Below, in pieces: positions 1-6,096 of a DNA stretch of 7,762 nucleotides (position 1 is the first letter of the stretch; each line of letters begins with the position of its first letter). The notes beneath the pieces are model-generated. The model saw only the letters and a list, made by a program, of their open reading frames with translations. It made no database searches and was not told the origin of the DNA. Source of the DNA: Bacillota bacterium. Its GTDB lineage: Bacteria; Bacillota; Clostridia; Acetivibrionales; DSM-1351. The stretch lies in NCBI GenBank assembly GCA_023412275.1, contig JAEYNY010000179.1, positions 1 to 7,762 on the forward strand, given 5' to 3'. The position numbers and the translations under genes were made by a program.

Positions 1-47
1 TGACTCCCAAAGAGTATAGGCAACATCTTCTGGAGAAATTGGCATAA
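1..47 (+). CDS. C-terminal end of an IS3-family transposase (partial, 5' end outside window)
   Basis: Reading from position 3, one frame gives TPKEYRQHLLEKLA and then a TAA stop at 45-47; the other two plus-strand frames hit stops within the first 18 bases. Many IS3/IS150-type OrfB transposases end with a motif of the type MTPxEYRxHL, shortly after the rve integrase (DDE) domain, and this tail matches that pattern. Only 14 residues are visible, so the catalytic core cannot be assessed and it is unknown whether the copy is intact. The hairpin and terminal repeat immediately downstream support the call. Confidence 0.58.
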   Translation, partial: TPKEYRQHLLEKLA

Positions 48-82
48 AAAGGACGTCAACCATAATTGAACGATTGACGTCC
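46..82 (-). terminator. Hairpin with U-tract, probable intrinsic terminator inside the IS end
   Basis: A perfect 9-bp stem is formed by GGACGTCAA (51-59) and TTGACGTCC (74-82), with a 14-base loop. Read on the minus strand the stem is followed directly by five T (46-50), a good rho-independent form. On the plus strand the T-rich stretch starts only about 8 bases later (90-99), so it may also stop the transposase transcript, less well. No better terminator is seen between the apgM stop at 233 and this point, so minus-strand transcripts of gltX-apgM may end here. Confidence 0.5.
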
Positions 83-96
83 ATAAAAATTTATTT

Positions 97-127
97 TTTC
101 CCTGTCTACTTGACGGGGAGCATATCA
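97..127 (+). repeat. Putative right terminal inverted repeat (IRR) of the IS element
   Basis: The terminal segment ends in CA, as IS3-family ends do. It contains an internal dyad, TCCCTGTC (99-106) facing GACGGGGA (112-119), 8 bp with one T-G wobble and a 5-base loop. It lacks a T-run on either strand directly after the stem, so it is better read as part of the IS end than as a terminator. The partner repeat is outside the window. Confidence 0.5.
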
Positions 128-232
128 TCGTGATAGGTTTTCCGGTAAAATATCCGTGTTCGCCGGTAAACAACTGCAAATATCTTTAACCAAGCTTCCA
201 TTGATACAATTTATACTAGCGTAAAAATTAAA
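128..232. repeat. Gene-free stretch with CCGGTAAA repeated 21 bp apart; possible relic of another mobile-element end
   Basis: No plausible coding frame is present. CCGGTAAA occurs at 142-149 and again at 163-170, in the same orientation, exactly 21 bp (two helical turns) apart. Short repeated blocks near the tip are typical of IS21-family ends, among others, so this could be a leftover element end, but no transposase is visible and the idea is inference. No convincing terminator for the apgM transcript is seen here. Confidence 0.3.
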
Positions 233-1444
233 TTAAAAACTTCCTTTAATAAACAAATCCATTAACTTATAACCATCGTCTACGTATACACCTGACTTTT
301 TTGCTTCAAACTCATCGTAGCTCTTAGCCGGTGATTGAATTTCATCGGTACAGTCATAAATTATAAACGGAACCGGTTCGGAGGTATGAGTACGTAAACT
401 CAGAGGAGTAGGATGGTCAGGAAGTACTAATACACGGTAATCAAACTTGCTTATACCTTCAAGTATAGGTTTTACAATCTGTGAATCCAACAACTCTATT
501 GCCTTGACCTTGTTTTCAATTTCATGTCTGTGGCCACATTCGTCAGGTGCTTCAACATGTACATAAACAAAATCTTTCCCGCTTTCAAGGGCCTGAATTG
601 CAGCATTAGCCTTACCGATAAAATTTGTATCGATATTACCTGTAACGCCTTCAACATCAATGGAATCAAGTCCCGCACAGATTCCGATACCTTTAAGTAA
701 ATCCACCGCAGATATCATTGCTCCGGTTTTGTGGTATTTTTCCTGAAAAGAAGACAAAGCCGGTTTCTTACCTTCGCCCCAAAGCCATATAGAGTTTGCA
801 GTTCTTAGTCCACGTGCTTTTCTTGCCTGATTCACAGGATGGTCTTTGAGAATTTCATAACTCTTTTTCATTAAATTAAGTAGCAGTCCTGACTCTTCCT
901 TTGGAAGATAATCTGTTATCTTTTTGTCGGAAATATCATGGGGAGGAGTACATCCAAGGCCTGTTTCGCCGTTGCTCCAAACCATGCAATGTCGGTAGCT
1001 TATTCCGGGATAAAAATTTATGTTCTCGGTTTTAAGAGCATCATTTACAGCCTCTATCAGAACTTTAGATTCAGCTGTTGAAATTTCATCTGAACTGTAA
1101 TCAATCATTGTTTTATCCGAATACTCAGATTCGTCTTCGGAAAGATGAACAAGATTGCATCTTAAGGCTACATCAGTAGGTGACAATTCTAACCCCATGC
1201 TTACAGCCTCTAGAGGTGAACGACCTGTATAATACACTTTTGGGTTATAGCCCATTACCGACAGGTTGGCAGCATCACTGCCGGGAGCAATACCTTCGGG
1301 AACAGTACGAACAAGTCCAACAGTACCCTTTGAAGCCAACATGTCAATTGTCGGTTTTTTTGCATATTGCAGAGGGGTTTTGTTATCAAGTTCAGGCATG
1401 GGATAATCTGCCATACCGTCACCAAGAATCACAACATATTTCAT
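233..1444 (-). CDS. apgM: ApgM-like enzyme: cofactor-independent phosphoglycerate mutase or PGM-like homoserine kinase
   Basis: This 403-residue protein belongs to the alkaline-phosphatase-superfamily metalloenzymes of the archaeal-type, 2,3-bisphosphoglycerate-independent phosphoglycerate mutase group (usual length about 400). Visible motifs are the N-terminal metal site LGDGMADYP (Asp9), the nucleophile loop PGSDAAN (Ser56), the second metal site DECGHRHE (Asp301, His305, His307) and PDHPTPLSLRTH (Asp343, His344, His353). All expected metal ligands and the catalytic serine are present, so it should be active with two divalent metals in the cytosol. It could interconvert 3- and 2-phosphoglycerate; however, the N-terminal signature resembles the bacterial subgroup proposed to be homoserine kinases, so the substrate is open. 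The ATG is preceded by AAAGGA 9 bases upstream. It starts 27 bases after the gltX stop on the same strand with no terminator between, so the two are probably cotranscribed. Confidence 0.88.
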   Translation of the reverse strand: MKYVVILGDGMADYPMPELDNKTPLQYAKKPTIDMLASKGTVGLVRTVPEGIAPGSDAANLSVMGYNPKVYYTGRSPLEAVSMGLELSPTDVALRCNLVHLSEDESEYSDKTMIDYSSDEISTAESKVLIEAVNDALKTENINFYPGISYRHCMVWSNGETGLGCTPPHDISDKKITDYLPKEESGLLLNLMKKSYEILKDHPVNQARKARGLRTANSIWLWGEGKKPALSSFQEKYHKTGAMISAVDLLKGIGICAGLDSIDVEGVTGNIDTNFIGKANAAIQALESGKDFVYVHVEAPDECGHRHEIENKVKAIELLDSQIVKPILEGISKFDYRVLVLPDHPTPLSLRTHTSEPVPFIIYDCTDEIQSPAKSYDEFEAKKSGVYVDDGYKLMDLFIKGSF

Positions 1445-1471
1445 ACTATCAAATCCTTTACTTAATATTAT

Positions 1472-2941
1472 TTATGCATTGGTCCCCAAAGCAGCTTTTA
1501 GTTTATCAATACCAATACTGATTCTTTTGAGCGTTTCTTCTTTTCCGATTATATCTGCAATTTCAATAGCTCCGCCCGGGGTAACAGCCTTTCCGGACAC
1601 AGCTGTTCTTATAGGCCAAAGCATTAAGCTGTTTTTGATTCCAAGAGCTTCAATGTGTGCAAAAATCTTTTCGTGAATGCTGTCCGCATTCCAATCGCTT
1701 ATACCTTCCAGAATAGGATAGGCAGCAATTAAATTCTCCAAGGAGTTTTCAAGGGTTGTTTTACTCTTCTTATGAACATACATCTGAACATCGTAATCCG
1801 GCAATTGGTCAAGAAAATCAATAGTATCCGGAATAGTTGTTAAAACCTCTGTTCTTATTTGAAGGAGTTTGCTGAGCTTCAGTGTGTCAATATTTTTATT
1901 GGTTATTGCTTTCTCATAAAAGGGAAGAGCAAGCTTGTGGAATTCCTCTACAGGCATTTTTCTGATATACTCACCATTCATCCATGTCAGCTTGTTGATA
2001 TCAAAAATTGCAGGAGCTTTACTGATACCCGAAATTTCAAAAACCTCTTCAAGTTCCTTTAGAGAGTAAATCTCCTGGTTTGTACTTGGACTCCAACCCA
2101 GCAATACAACATAGTTTACAATAGCCTCAACCAGATAACCCATTGAAACCAAATCCTCAAACGATGGATCTCCTGCCCTTTTACTGAGCTTTTGTCCGGA
2201 AGCCTTGAGAATAAGAGGAACATGCACGTATGTTGGAATATCCCATCCAAAAGCTTCATACAGAAGGTTGTATTTAGGAGTTGAAGAAAGGTATTCGTTA
2301 CCCCTGACAACATGTGAAATTTCCATCTGATGGTCATCAATTACATTTGCAAAGTTGTAGGTAGGAAGTCCGTCAGTTTTAATAAGAATCTGATCATCAA
2401 GTTCGCTATTGTCAACTGTAATTGTACCGTAAACCGCATCTTCAAAGCTTGTAGTACCTGTATCAGGCATTTTTTGTCTTATAACATAAGGTACGTTGTT
2501 TCTGAGATTTTCTTCAATCTCTTCTTTGGAAAGATTCAGGCAGCAGCGGTCATATCTGTGACCATGACCTTCGGCATCCTGTTTCTCCTTTAGTTCTGCA
2601 AGCCTTTCCTTGGTGCAGAAGCAATAGTATGCACCGCCAAGTTCAACAAGCTTCTTAGCATATTCAAGGTACATGCCCCTTCTTTCGCTTTGGACATAAG
2701 GGCCATAATTACCGCCAACATCCGGACCTTCATCGTGGTTTATCCCGGCAAGCTTGAGGGTTTTGTATATAACGTCTACAGCTCCTTCAACAAAACGTTC
2801 CTGATCGGTATCTTCTATTCTTAAAATAAATTTACCATTGTATTTTCTTGCAATAAGATATTCATAAAGTGCAGTCCTCAAATTTCCTATATGCATATAG
2901 CCAGTAGGACTTGGTGCAAATCTGGTTCTTACATTTTGCAT
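1472..2941 (-). CDS. gltX: Glutamyl-tRNA synthetase
   Basis: This is a class I aminoacyl-tRNA synthetase of 489 residues, typical for bacterial GluRS. It attaches glutamate to tRNA-Glu using ATP. The Rossmann catalytic domain opens with FAPSPTGYMHIGNLRTALYE, holding the HIGH-type motif as HIGN (17-20); the KMSKS-type loop is KLSKR (251-255). A zinc-type cysteine cluster is visible as C107-F-C109 with C133/C134 after about 23 residues. The all-helical anticodon-binding region follows from about residue 320 and includes WPIRTAVSGKAVTPGG (442-457), a conserved C-terminal motif. The ATG is set by a strong AAAGGAG seven bases upstream. Clostridia usually have GatCAB, so this enzyme may also charge tRNA-Gln, but the sequence alone does not settle whether it is discriminating. 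The downstream neighbour apgM follows after 27 bases. Confidence 0.97.
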   Translation of the reverse strand: MQNVRTRFAPSPTGYMHIGNLRTALYEYLIARKYNGKFILRIEDTDQERFVEGAVDVIYKTLKLAGINHDEGPDVGGNYGPYVQSERRGMYLEYAKKLVELGGAYYCFCTKERLAELKEKQDAEGHGHRYDRCCLNLSKEEIEENLRNNVPYVIRQKMPDTGTTSFEDAVYGTITVDNSELDDQILIKTDGLPTYNFANVIDDHQMEISHVVRGNEYLSSTPKYNLLYEAFGWDIPTYVHVPLILKASGQKLSKRAGDPSFEDLVSMGYLVEAIVNYVVLLGWSPSTNQEIYSLKELEEVFEISGISKAPAIFDINKLTWMNGEYIRKMPVEEFHKLALPFYEKAITNKNIDTLKLSKLLQIRTEVLTTIPDTIDFLDQLPDYDVQMYVHKKSKTTLENSLENLIAAYPILEGISDWNADSIHEKIFAHIEALGIKNSLMLWPIRTAVSGKAVTPGGAIEIADIIGKEETLKRISIGIDKLKAALGTNA

Positions 2942-2964
2942 GAAAAATCTCCTTTCAATTGAAA

Positions 2965-2993
2965 ATTATATAATTTTTAGAAAACATATTAAA
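2965..2993 (-). promoter_or_regulatory. Candidate promoter of the gltX-apgM operon
   Basis: On the minus strand a perfect TATAAT lies at 2970-2965, 10 to 16 bases before the AAAGGAG site of gltX, implying a very short leader. The hexamer 17 bases upstream is only TTTAAT (2993-2988, 3 of 6 matches) and overlaps the U-tract of the upstream terminator. There is no room for a T-box leader of the kind that controls many clostridial synthetase genes. The very AT-rich setting makes chance TATAAT matches likely. Confidence 0.38.
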
Positions 2994-3024
2994 AAACCTT
3001 TCGTCCATATGTAGGACGAAAGGT
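2986..3024 (-). terminator. Strong rho-independent terminator of the fused membrane/spermidine-synthase-like gene
   Basis: A perfect 11-bp stem pairs 2996-3006 (ACCTTTCGTCC) with 3014-3024 (GGACGAAAGGT) around a 7-base loop. On the minus strand it is followed by six T and further AT-rich sequence (2986-2996). It lies 57 bases beyond the stop codon at 3081 and before gltX, so the upstream gene is a separate transcription unit from gltX-apgM. On the plus strand no T-run follows. Confidence 0.9.
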
Positions 3025-3080
3025 AATCTTCCGCTATAATATTATATTATTTTAAATAAATGTGTGTCAAGGTGAATTAT

Positions 3081-4682
3081 CTATCTAAGCATGTCAAACA
3101 GTCCTTTGAATCCCTTTTCTTTAAAATTAATCATTTCCTTTAAATCAGAAGTTTCGTCCTGAACCATTGAATTCAGAAGCTTCTGTCCTAATATGTCCAC
3201 AGGAGCTACTTCATCAGTAAATATATGACTGGAATCAGTAACCTCCTTCAGATTTTCAATTACAAACTGGAAAACGTTCTTTAAAGGGTTTGAGCTATTC
3301 ATATTGCTAATATTGTCAAATAAATTATTCACCATATTTGTATCATTGGATGCAAACAGCAATTCATTGGTACTTGTTTTCAATTCACAAGTATAAACCT
3401 TTTCAAAAACACTCTTGACAGTCTGGCTCAAATACTGGTTTATAGGATTATCACCTTTTGCCTTCATATTAATATTGAGAATAATTACACCACCGGGCTT
3501 CAAATGCTCTGAAACTTTTGAAAAAAACTCCTTTGTGGCCATGTGGAAGGGGATTGTTATATCATGATACGCATCAATCATTATTACGTCGTACATTCCA
3601 CAATTTTCATCAGAAAGAAAGGTTCTTCCGTCTGTCTCATAAATGGTTGCTTCATCATCCTTCAAGTCAAAATACTTTTTGGATAAATCAACAATTTTAG
3701 GGTCAATCTCAACAGCATCTGTCTTAATATTCGGATAATATATTCTGGATTGTTTTGCGTAAGTACCCGTACCATTCCCAAGGATCAAAAGGTCCGTCTT
3801 GTCATCGCTTCTAAAATCCTTTATGAATTGTGGAGCCGCCAGAGCAAAATCATAATACATACCTGATAGCTTGTTGTCCTTTTTGTATACCGACTGAACA
3901 CCAAAAGCTACATTAGTGGAAAGGTATACGGAGTCCTTGTCTTCCGTTACCTGTAAATAATTGTACACAGATTCGTCTTCAACAACACAATCCCTCCAGA
4001 AAGCATATGAATTGGAGAGAGGCATAAACAGCAAAGCGAAGATTACTATAAACGTCAAAGAAGTCTTAACAGTTTTAATTTTATTCATAATAAAATAAGC
4101 GAGGCAGATAATATTTAAAACAAGTGCAAAAATCAGAAAGGTTTTGCAGGTACCAACAGTAGGTATTGTAACAAAGGTAGGTAAAAACGTACCGATAATA
4201 CTTCCTATAGTATTCATGGCGTATATCTTTCCGGTAGTTTTACCTGTGTTCTCAATATCGGTAACACCCAGCTTCACCAGATAAGGAGAAACCATTCCAA
4301 GTCCAATCAAAGGAACAGAGAACAGAACCAGACAAGAGATTGCCGAACCTGTAATTAGCAGATTCTGAGGAAGAAACATAAAAAGCAGGCCGATTATACC
4401 TACAACAATATATTTGCCTACAAAAGGAATAATGGCAATCCATATAGCGGCTGCCCATATAATAAGATAAAGTCTGTTCGTACTGTTGTGCTTGTCGGCA
4501 GACCTTCCACCCAAAACGTTTCCTACACTTAGGGATATCATAATCAATCCGATAATAACGGTCCATATAATCTGAGATGTCCCGAAATAGGGTGCAAGAA
4601 GCTTGGATACACTTAGTTCTACTGCCATTACAGACATTCCGCAAAAAAACGATGTGGAATATAAGAGTAGCTTTTTTTTCAT
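3081..4682 (-). CDS. Polytopic membrane protein fused to a spermidine-synthase-like domain (fused MFS/spermidine synthase-type)
   Basis: In this 533-residue protein about eight hydrophobic segments occupy residues 5-222 (roughly 5-27, 37-58, 71-88, 92-105, 108-130, 153-176, 181-199, 206-222). A soluble Rossmann methyltransferase-fold domain follows at about 235-445, then a polar tail to 533. With a basic MKKK start and an even number of segments, the catalytic domain should face the cytosol. The domain shows a nucleotide-binding loop LILGNGTGTYAKQ (299-311), the acidic VEIDP (324-328), DGRTF (351-355) and YDVIMIDAYHD (364-374). This layout is that of fused spermidine-synthase-like proteins, whose substrates are not established. 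The polyamine-synthase signature GGGDG is replaced by GNGTG, losing its aspartate, so true aminopropyl transfer is doubtful. The ATG has AAGG 10 bases upstream. It is transcribed alone, divergently from pta, and ends at the strong terminator 2986-3024. Confidence 0.85.
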   Translation of the reverse strand: MKKKLLLYSTSFFCGMSVMAVELSVSKLLAPYFGTSQIIWTVIIGLIMISLSVGNVLGGRSADKHNSTNRLYLIIWAAAIWIAIIPFVGKYIVVGIIGLLFMFLPQNLLITGSAISCLVLFSVPLIGLGMVSPYLVKLGVTDIENTGKTTGKIYAMNTIGSIIGTFLPTFVTIPTVGTCKTFLIFALVLNIICLAYFIMNKIKTVKTSLTFIVIFALLFMPLSNSYAFWRDCVVEDESVYNYLQVTEDKDSVYLSTNVAFGVQSVYKKDNKLSGMYYDFALAAPQFIKDFRSDDKTDLLILGNGTGTYAKQSRIYYPNIKTDAVEIDPKIVDLSKKYFDLKDDEATIYETDGRTFLSDENCGMYDVIMIDAYHDITIPFHMATKEFFSKVSEHLKPGGVIILNINMKAKGDNPINQYLSQTVKSVFEKVYTCELKTSTNELLFASNDTNMVNNLFDNISNMNSSNPLKNVFQFVIENLKEVTDSSHIFTDEVAPVDILGQKLLNSMVQDETSDLKEMINFKEKGFKGLFDMLR

Positions 4683-4793
4683 TGGTTATTAACCTTACCT
4701 TTCGTAATGGTATCTGCTGTAAATTGGGCACAATAAACATGTGCTTTTTCTATATAAGTTTATAACAGTTTTGATGGTTTTGAAATACAAAAT

Positions 4794-4821
4794 TTAATAA
4801 CAAATTTTTTCTTGTATACAA
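4794..4821 (-). promoter_or_regulatory. Candidate promoter for the fused membrane/spermidine-synthase-like gene
   Basis: On the minus strand TTGTAT (4821-4816) is followed after 16 bases by TATTAA (4799-4794, 4 of 6 matches). It shares the palindrome TTGTATACAA with the plus-strand candidate promoter, so the two -35 regions would overlap. A second weak option on the same strand is TTGTAT at 4791-4786 with TGTTAT 17 bases on. Weak matches in AT-rich DNA keep confidence low. Confidence 0.25.
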
Positions 4822-4836
4822 TGAACAAGTTGTATA
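4812..4836. promoter_or_regulatory. Dyad TATACAA-N8-TTGTATA, possible operator over the pta promoter
   Basis: TATACAA (4815-4821) and TTGTATA (4830-4836) are perfect 7-bp inverted arms with an 8-base spacer. The left arm is also part of a 10-bp palindrome, TTGTATACAA (4812-4821). The dyad fills the -35 to -10 interval of the candidate pta promoter and touches the -35 of the divergent one, a position where a dimeric repressor would act. No regulator gene is in the window and the motif was not matched to a known factor. Confidence 0.35.
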
Positions 4837-4840
4837 TAAT
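4812..4840 (+). promoter_or_regulatory. Candidate promoter for pta-ackA
   Basis: TTGTAT (4812-4817) and a perfect TATAAT (4835-4840) are separated by exactly 17 bases in the plus direction. The -10 matches consensus fully, the -35 only in its TTG. It lies about 215 bases before the pta start. No better-spaced pair was found nearer the gene, though GATAAT at 4985-4990 is an alternative -10 without a good -35. Confidence 0.42.
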
Positions 4841-5037
4841 AAAAGTGGTGCCAATACTTGTTTTCAGGTATTATAACCAGGTAATAATAATAAATTTTTA
4901 CTAAATCTTTAATAATATAATTATGTCAGAGTGCAATATGAACTTTGTTAAATTGGATTGCCTTATCTACAAGACTTTCAGTTTGATAATTTTACTTGGG
5001 TCCATATGAAATGGCCCTATTAGTATTGCGTAACTAT

Positions 5038-5051
5038 GAAAGGGGACTTTT
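5038..5051 (+). promoter_or_regulatory. pta ribosome binding site, lying in a small hairpin
   Basis: GAAAGGGGA (5038-5046) is the Shine-Dalgarno sequence, 11 bases before the ATG at 5057, slightly far. AAAG (5039-5042) can pair with CTTT (5047-5050), placing GGGA in a GNRA-type tetraloop. The stem is only four pairs, mostly A-U, so it is marginal and probably has no strong effect. Confidence 0.55.
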
Positions 5052-5056
5052 AAGAC

Positions 5057-6052
5057 ATGAACTTTTTAGAGCAGATTGTAAGCAGAGCAAAAAAAGATAT
5101 CAAAACAATAGTACTTCCTGAAAGTAATGATATCAGAACTTTGAAGGCTGCTGCAATGATTCAGGAACAGGGTATTGCCAATATCGTACTTGTGGGTAAC
5201 AAGGATGATATAAAGAAACTAGGTGGTGACCTGGATATATCAAAGGCAAAAATTGTTGATCCTGCAAACTTTGAAAGATTTGATGAGTATGTAAATACCC
5301 TGTATGAACTTAGAAAGGCAAAGGGAATGACTCCTGAAGAGGCAAGGAAAATATTATCTGAAAATCCTTTGTACTTAGGAATAATGATGGTAAAAATGGG
5401 CGAGGCTGACGGAATGGTTGCAGGAGCAATTAATTCAACTGCAAACACACTAAGGCCGGCTCTTCAAATATTAAAGACAGCACCTGGGGCAAAACTGGTA
5501 TCAGCATTCTTCGTAATGGTTGTACCTGACTGTGAATACGGCGAAAATGGAGTATTCATTTATGGAGACAGCGGACTTGTGGAAAATCCAAATGCAGAAG
5601 AGCTTTCAGAAATTGCTATAGCTTCTTCAAAATCATTCAAGAGCCTTGTACAGACTGAACCGGTTGTTGCTATGCTCTCATATTCAACATACGGCAGCGC
5701 AAAGAGCGTACTTACAGAAAAGGTTATTGAAGCTACTAAACTTGCAAAGGAAAAAGCTCCTGATCTTCAGCTTGATGGAGAATTGCAGGCAGATGCTGCT
5801 ATCGTACCTTCCGTTGGAGCATCAAAAGCACCGGGAAGCAATGTTGCAGGAAAGGCCAATGTATTAATATTCCCTGACCTTAACTGTGGTAATATATCAT
5901 ACAAGCTTACACAAAGACTTGCAAAGGCAGAAGCCTATGGCCCTATTATTCAAGGTATAGCAAAACCTGTTAATGATCTTTCCAGAGGATGTAGTGCGGA
6001 AGATATAGTAGGTGTTGTTGCAATAACTTGTGTACAGGCACAGAATTCTTAA
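5057..6052 (+). CDS. pta: Phosphate acetyltransferase (phosphotransacetylase)
   Basis: This 331-residue cytosolic enzyme moves the acetyl group from CoA to phosphate (acetyl-CoA + Pi to acetyl phosphate + CoA), the first step from acetyl-CoA to acetate. It is the short, single-domain Pta form (about 330 residues), without the regulatory N-terminal domains of the long enterobacterial type. Visible family landmarks are VLPESNDIRTLKAA (19-32), EADGMVAGA (116-124), the CoA-site arginine in NTLRPALQ (Arg133), and the active-site segment NDLSRGCSAEDIV (306-318). Ser309, Arg310 and Asp316 there fall at the same numbers as the catalytic residues known from the Methanosarcina enzyme. The next gene, ackA, starts 44 bases after the stop with no terminator between, so the pair is an operon. 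Confidence 0.97.
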   Translation: MNFLEQIVSRAKKDIKTIVLPESNDIRTLKAAAMIQEQGIANIVLVGNKDDIKKLGGDLDISKAKIVDPANFERFDEYVNTLYELRKAKGMTPEEARKILSENPLYLGIMMVKMGEADGMVAGAINSTANTLRPALQILKTAPGAKLVSAFFVMVVPDCEYGENGVFIYGDSGLVENPNAEELSEIAIASSKSFKSLVQTEPVVAMLSYSTYGSAKSVLTEKVIEATKLAKEKAPDLQLDGELQADAAIVPSVGASKAPGSNVAGKANVLIFPDLNCGNISYKLTQRLAKAEAYGPIIQGIAKPVNDLSRGCSAEDIVGVVAITCVQAQNS

Positions 6053-6096
6053 TATAAAAAATACGTTTAACTATTATTAGGGGAGATGAACTAACA

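Larger units (their letters stand above)
1..127 (+). mobile_element. Right end of an IS3-family (IS150-like) insertion sequence, truncated by the window edge
   Basis: Three things seen together suggest an IS3-family right end: the last codons of an OrfB-type transposase (1-47), a hairpin just after its stop, and a terminal segment ending in GGGAGCATATCA at 116-127. IS3 elements end in a terminal repeat running 5'-TG...CA-3', and the CA at 126-127 fits. The left end lies outside the window, so neither the matching inverted repeat nor the target duplication can be checked; if a 3-base duplication exists, TCG at 128-130 would be the right copy. Family assignment rests on recalled resemblance, not on a search. 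Confidence 0.62.
4683..5056. other. Divergent intergenic region between the fused membrane gene and pta
   Basis: These 374 bases hold no convincing gene. Seen in order: a GGTTATTAACC palindrome (4684-4694) directly upstream of the minus-strand start; candidate divergent promoters meeting at 4812-4821; an arm pair AACAAGT (4824-4830) and ACTTGTT (4856-4862); CAGGTA repeated at 4865-4870 and 4878-4883; and a small interrupted stem GGG-CCAT/ATGG-CCC (4998-5017) shortly before the pta ribosome binding site. If transcription of pta starts near 4847 its leader is about 210 bases. No known riboswitch or T-box was recognised. Confidence 0.6.

Noticed and set aside
99..119. Second hairpin (TCCCTGTC/GACGGGGA) as an intrinsic terminator.
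   Set aside because: Neither strand has a T-run directly after the stem; it is better seen as internal symmetry of the IS terminal repeat.
1180..1521. Plus-strand open frame of 113 codons opposite the apgM start and gltX end.
   Set aside because: It is antisense to two well-supported genes, has no family resemblance, and no promoter or ribosome binding site favours it.
2942..2995. Possible T-box leader ahead of gltX.
   Set aside because: Only about 50 bases separate gltX from the upstream terminator; a T-box needs well over 150 bases with specifier and antiterminator stems. The hairpin at 2996-3024 is better explained as the end of the upstream gene.
4252..4740. Minus-strand open frame of 162 codons overlapping the fused membrane gene in another frame.
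   Set aside because: It overlaps the hydrophobic N-terminal half of the real gene in an alternative frame; composition rich in Arg, Cys and Tyr is typical of an out-of-frame shadow.
4726..4749. GCACA/TGTGC hairpin followed by TTTTT on the plus strand, terminator-like.
   Set aside because: Only five Watson-Crick pairs with a 7-base loop, and no plus-strand gene ends upstream of it, so there is nothing for it to terminate.
4923..5009. Small plus-strand open frame of 28 codons in the pta leader (starts MSECNMNFVK).
   Set aside because: No Shine-Dalgarno before its ATG, no recognisable product, and frames of this length are expected by chance. Its internal ATGAACTTT echoes the pta start, but similarity does not extend beyond about 9 bases.
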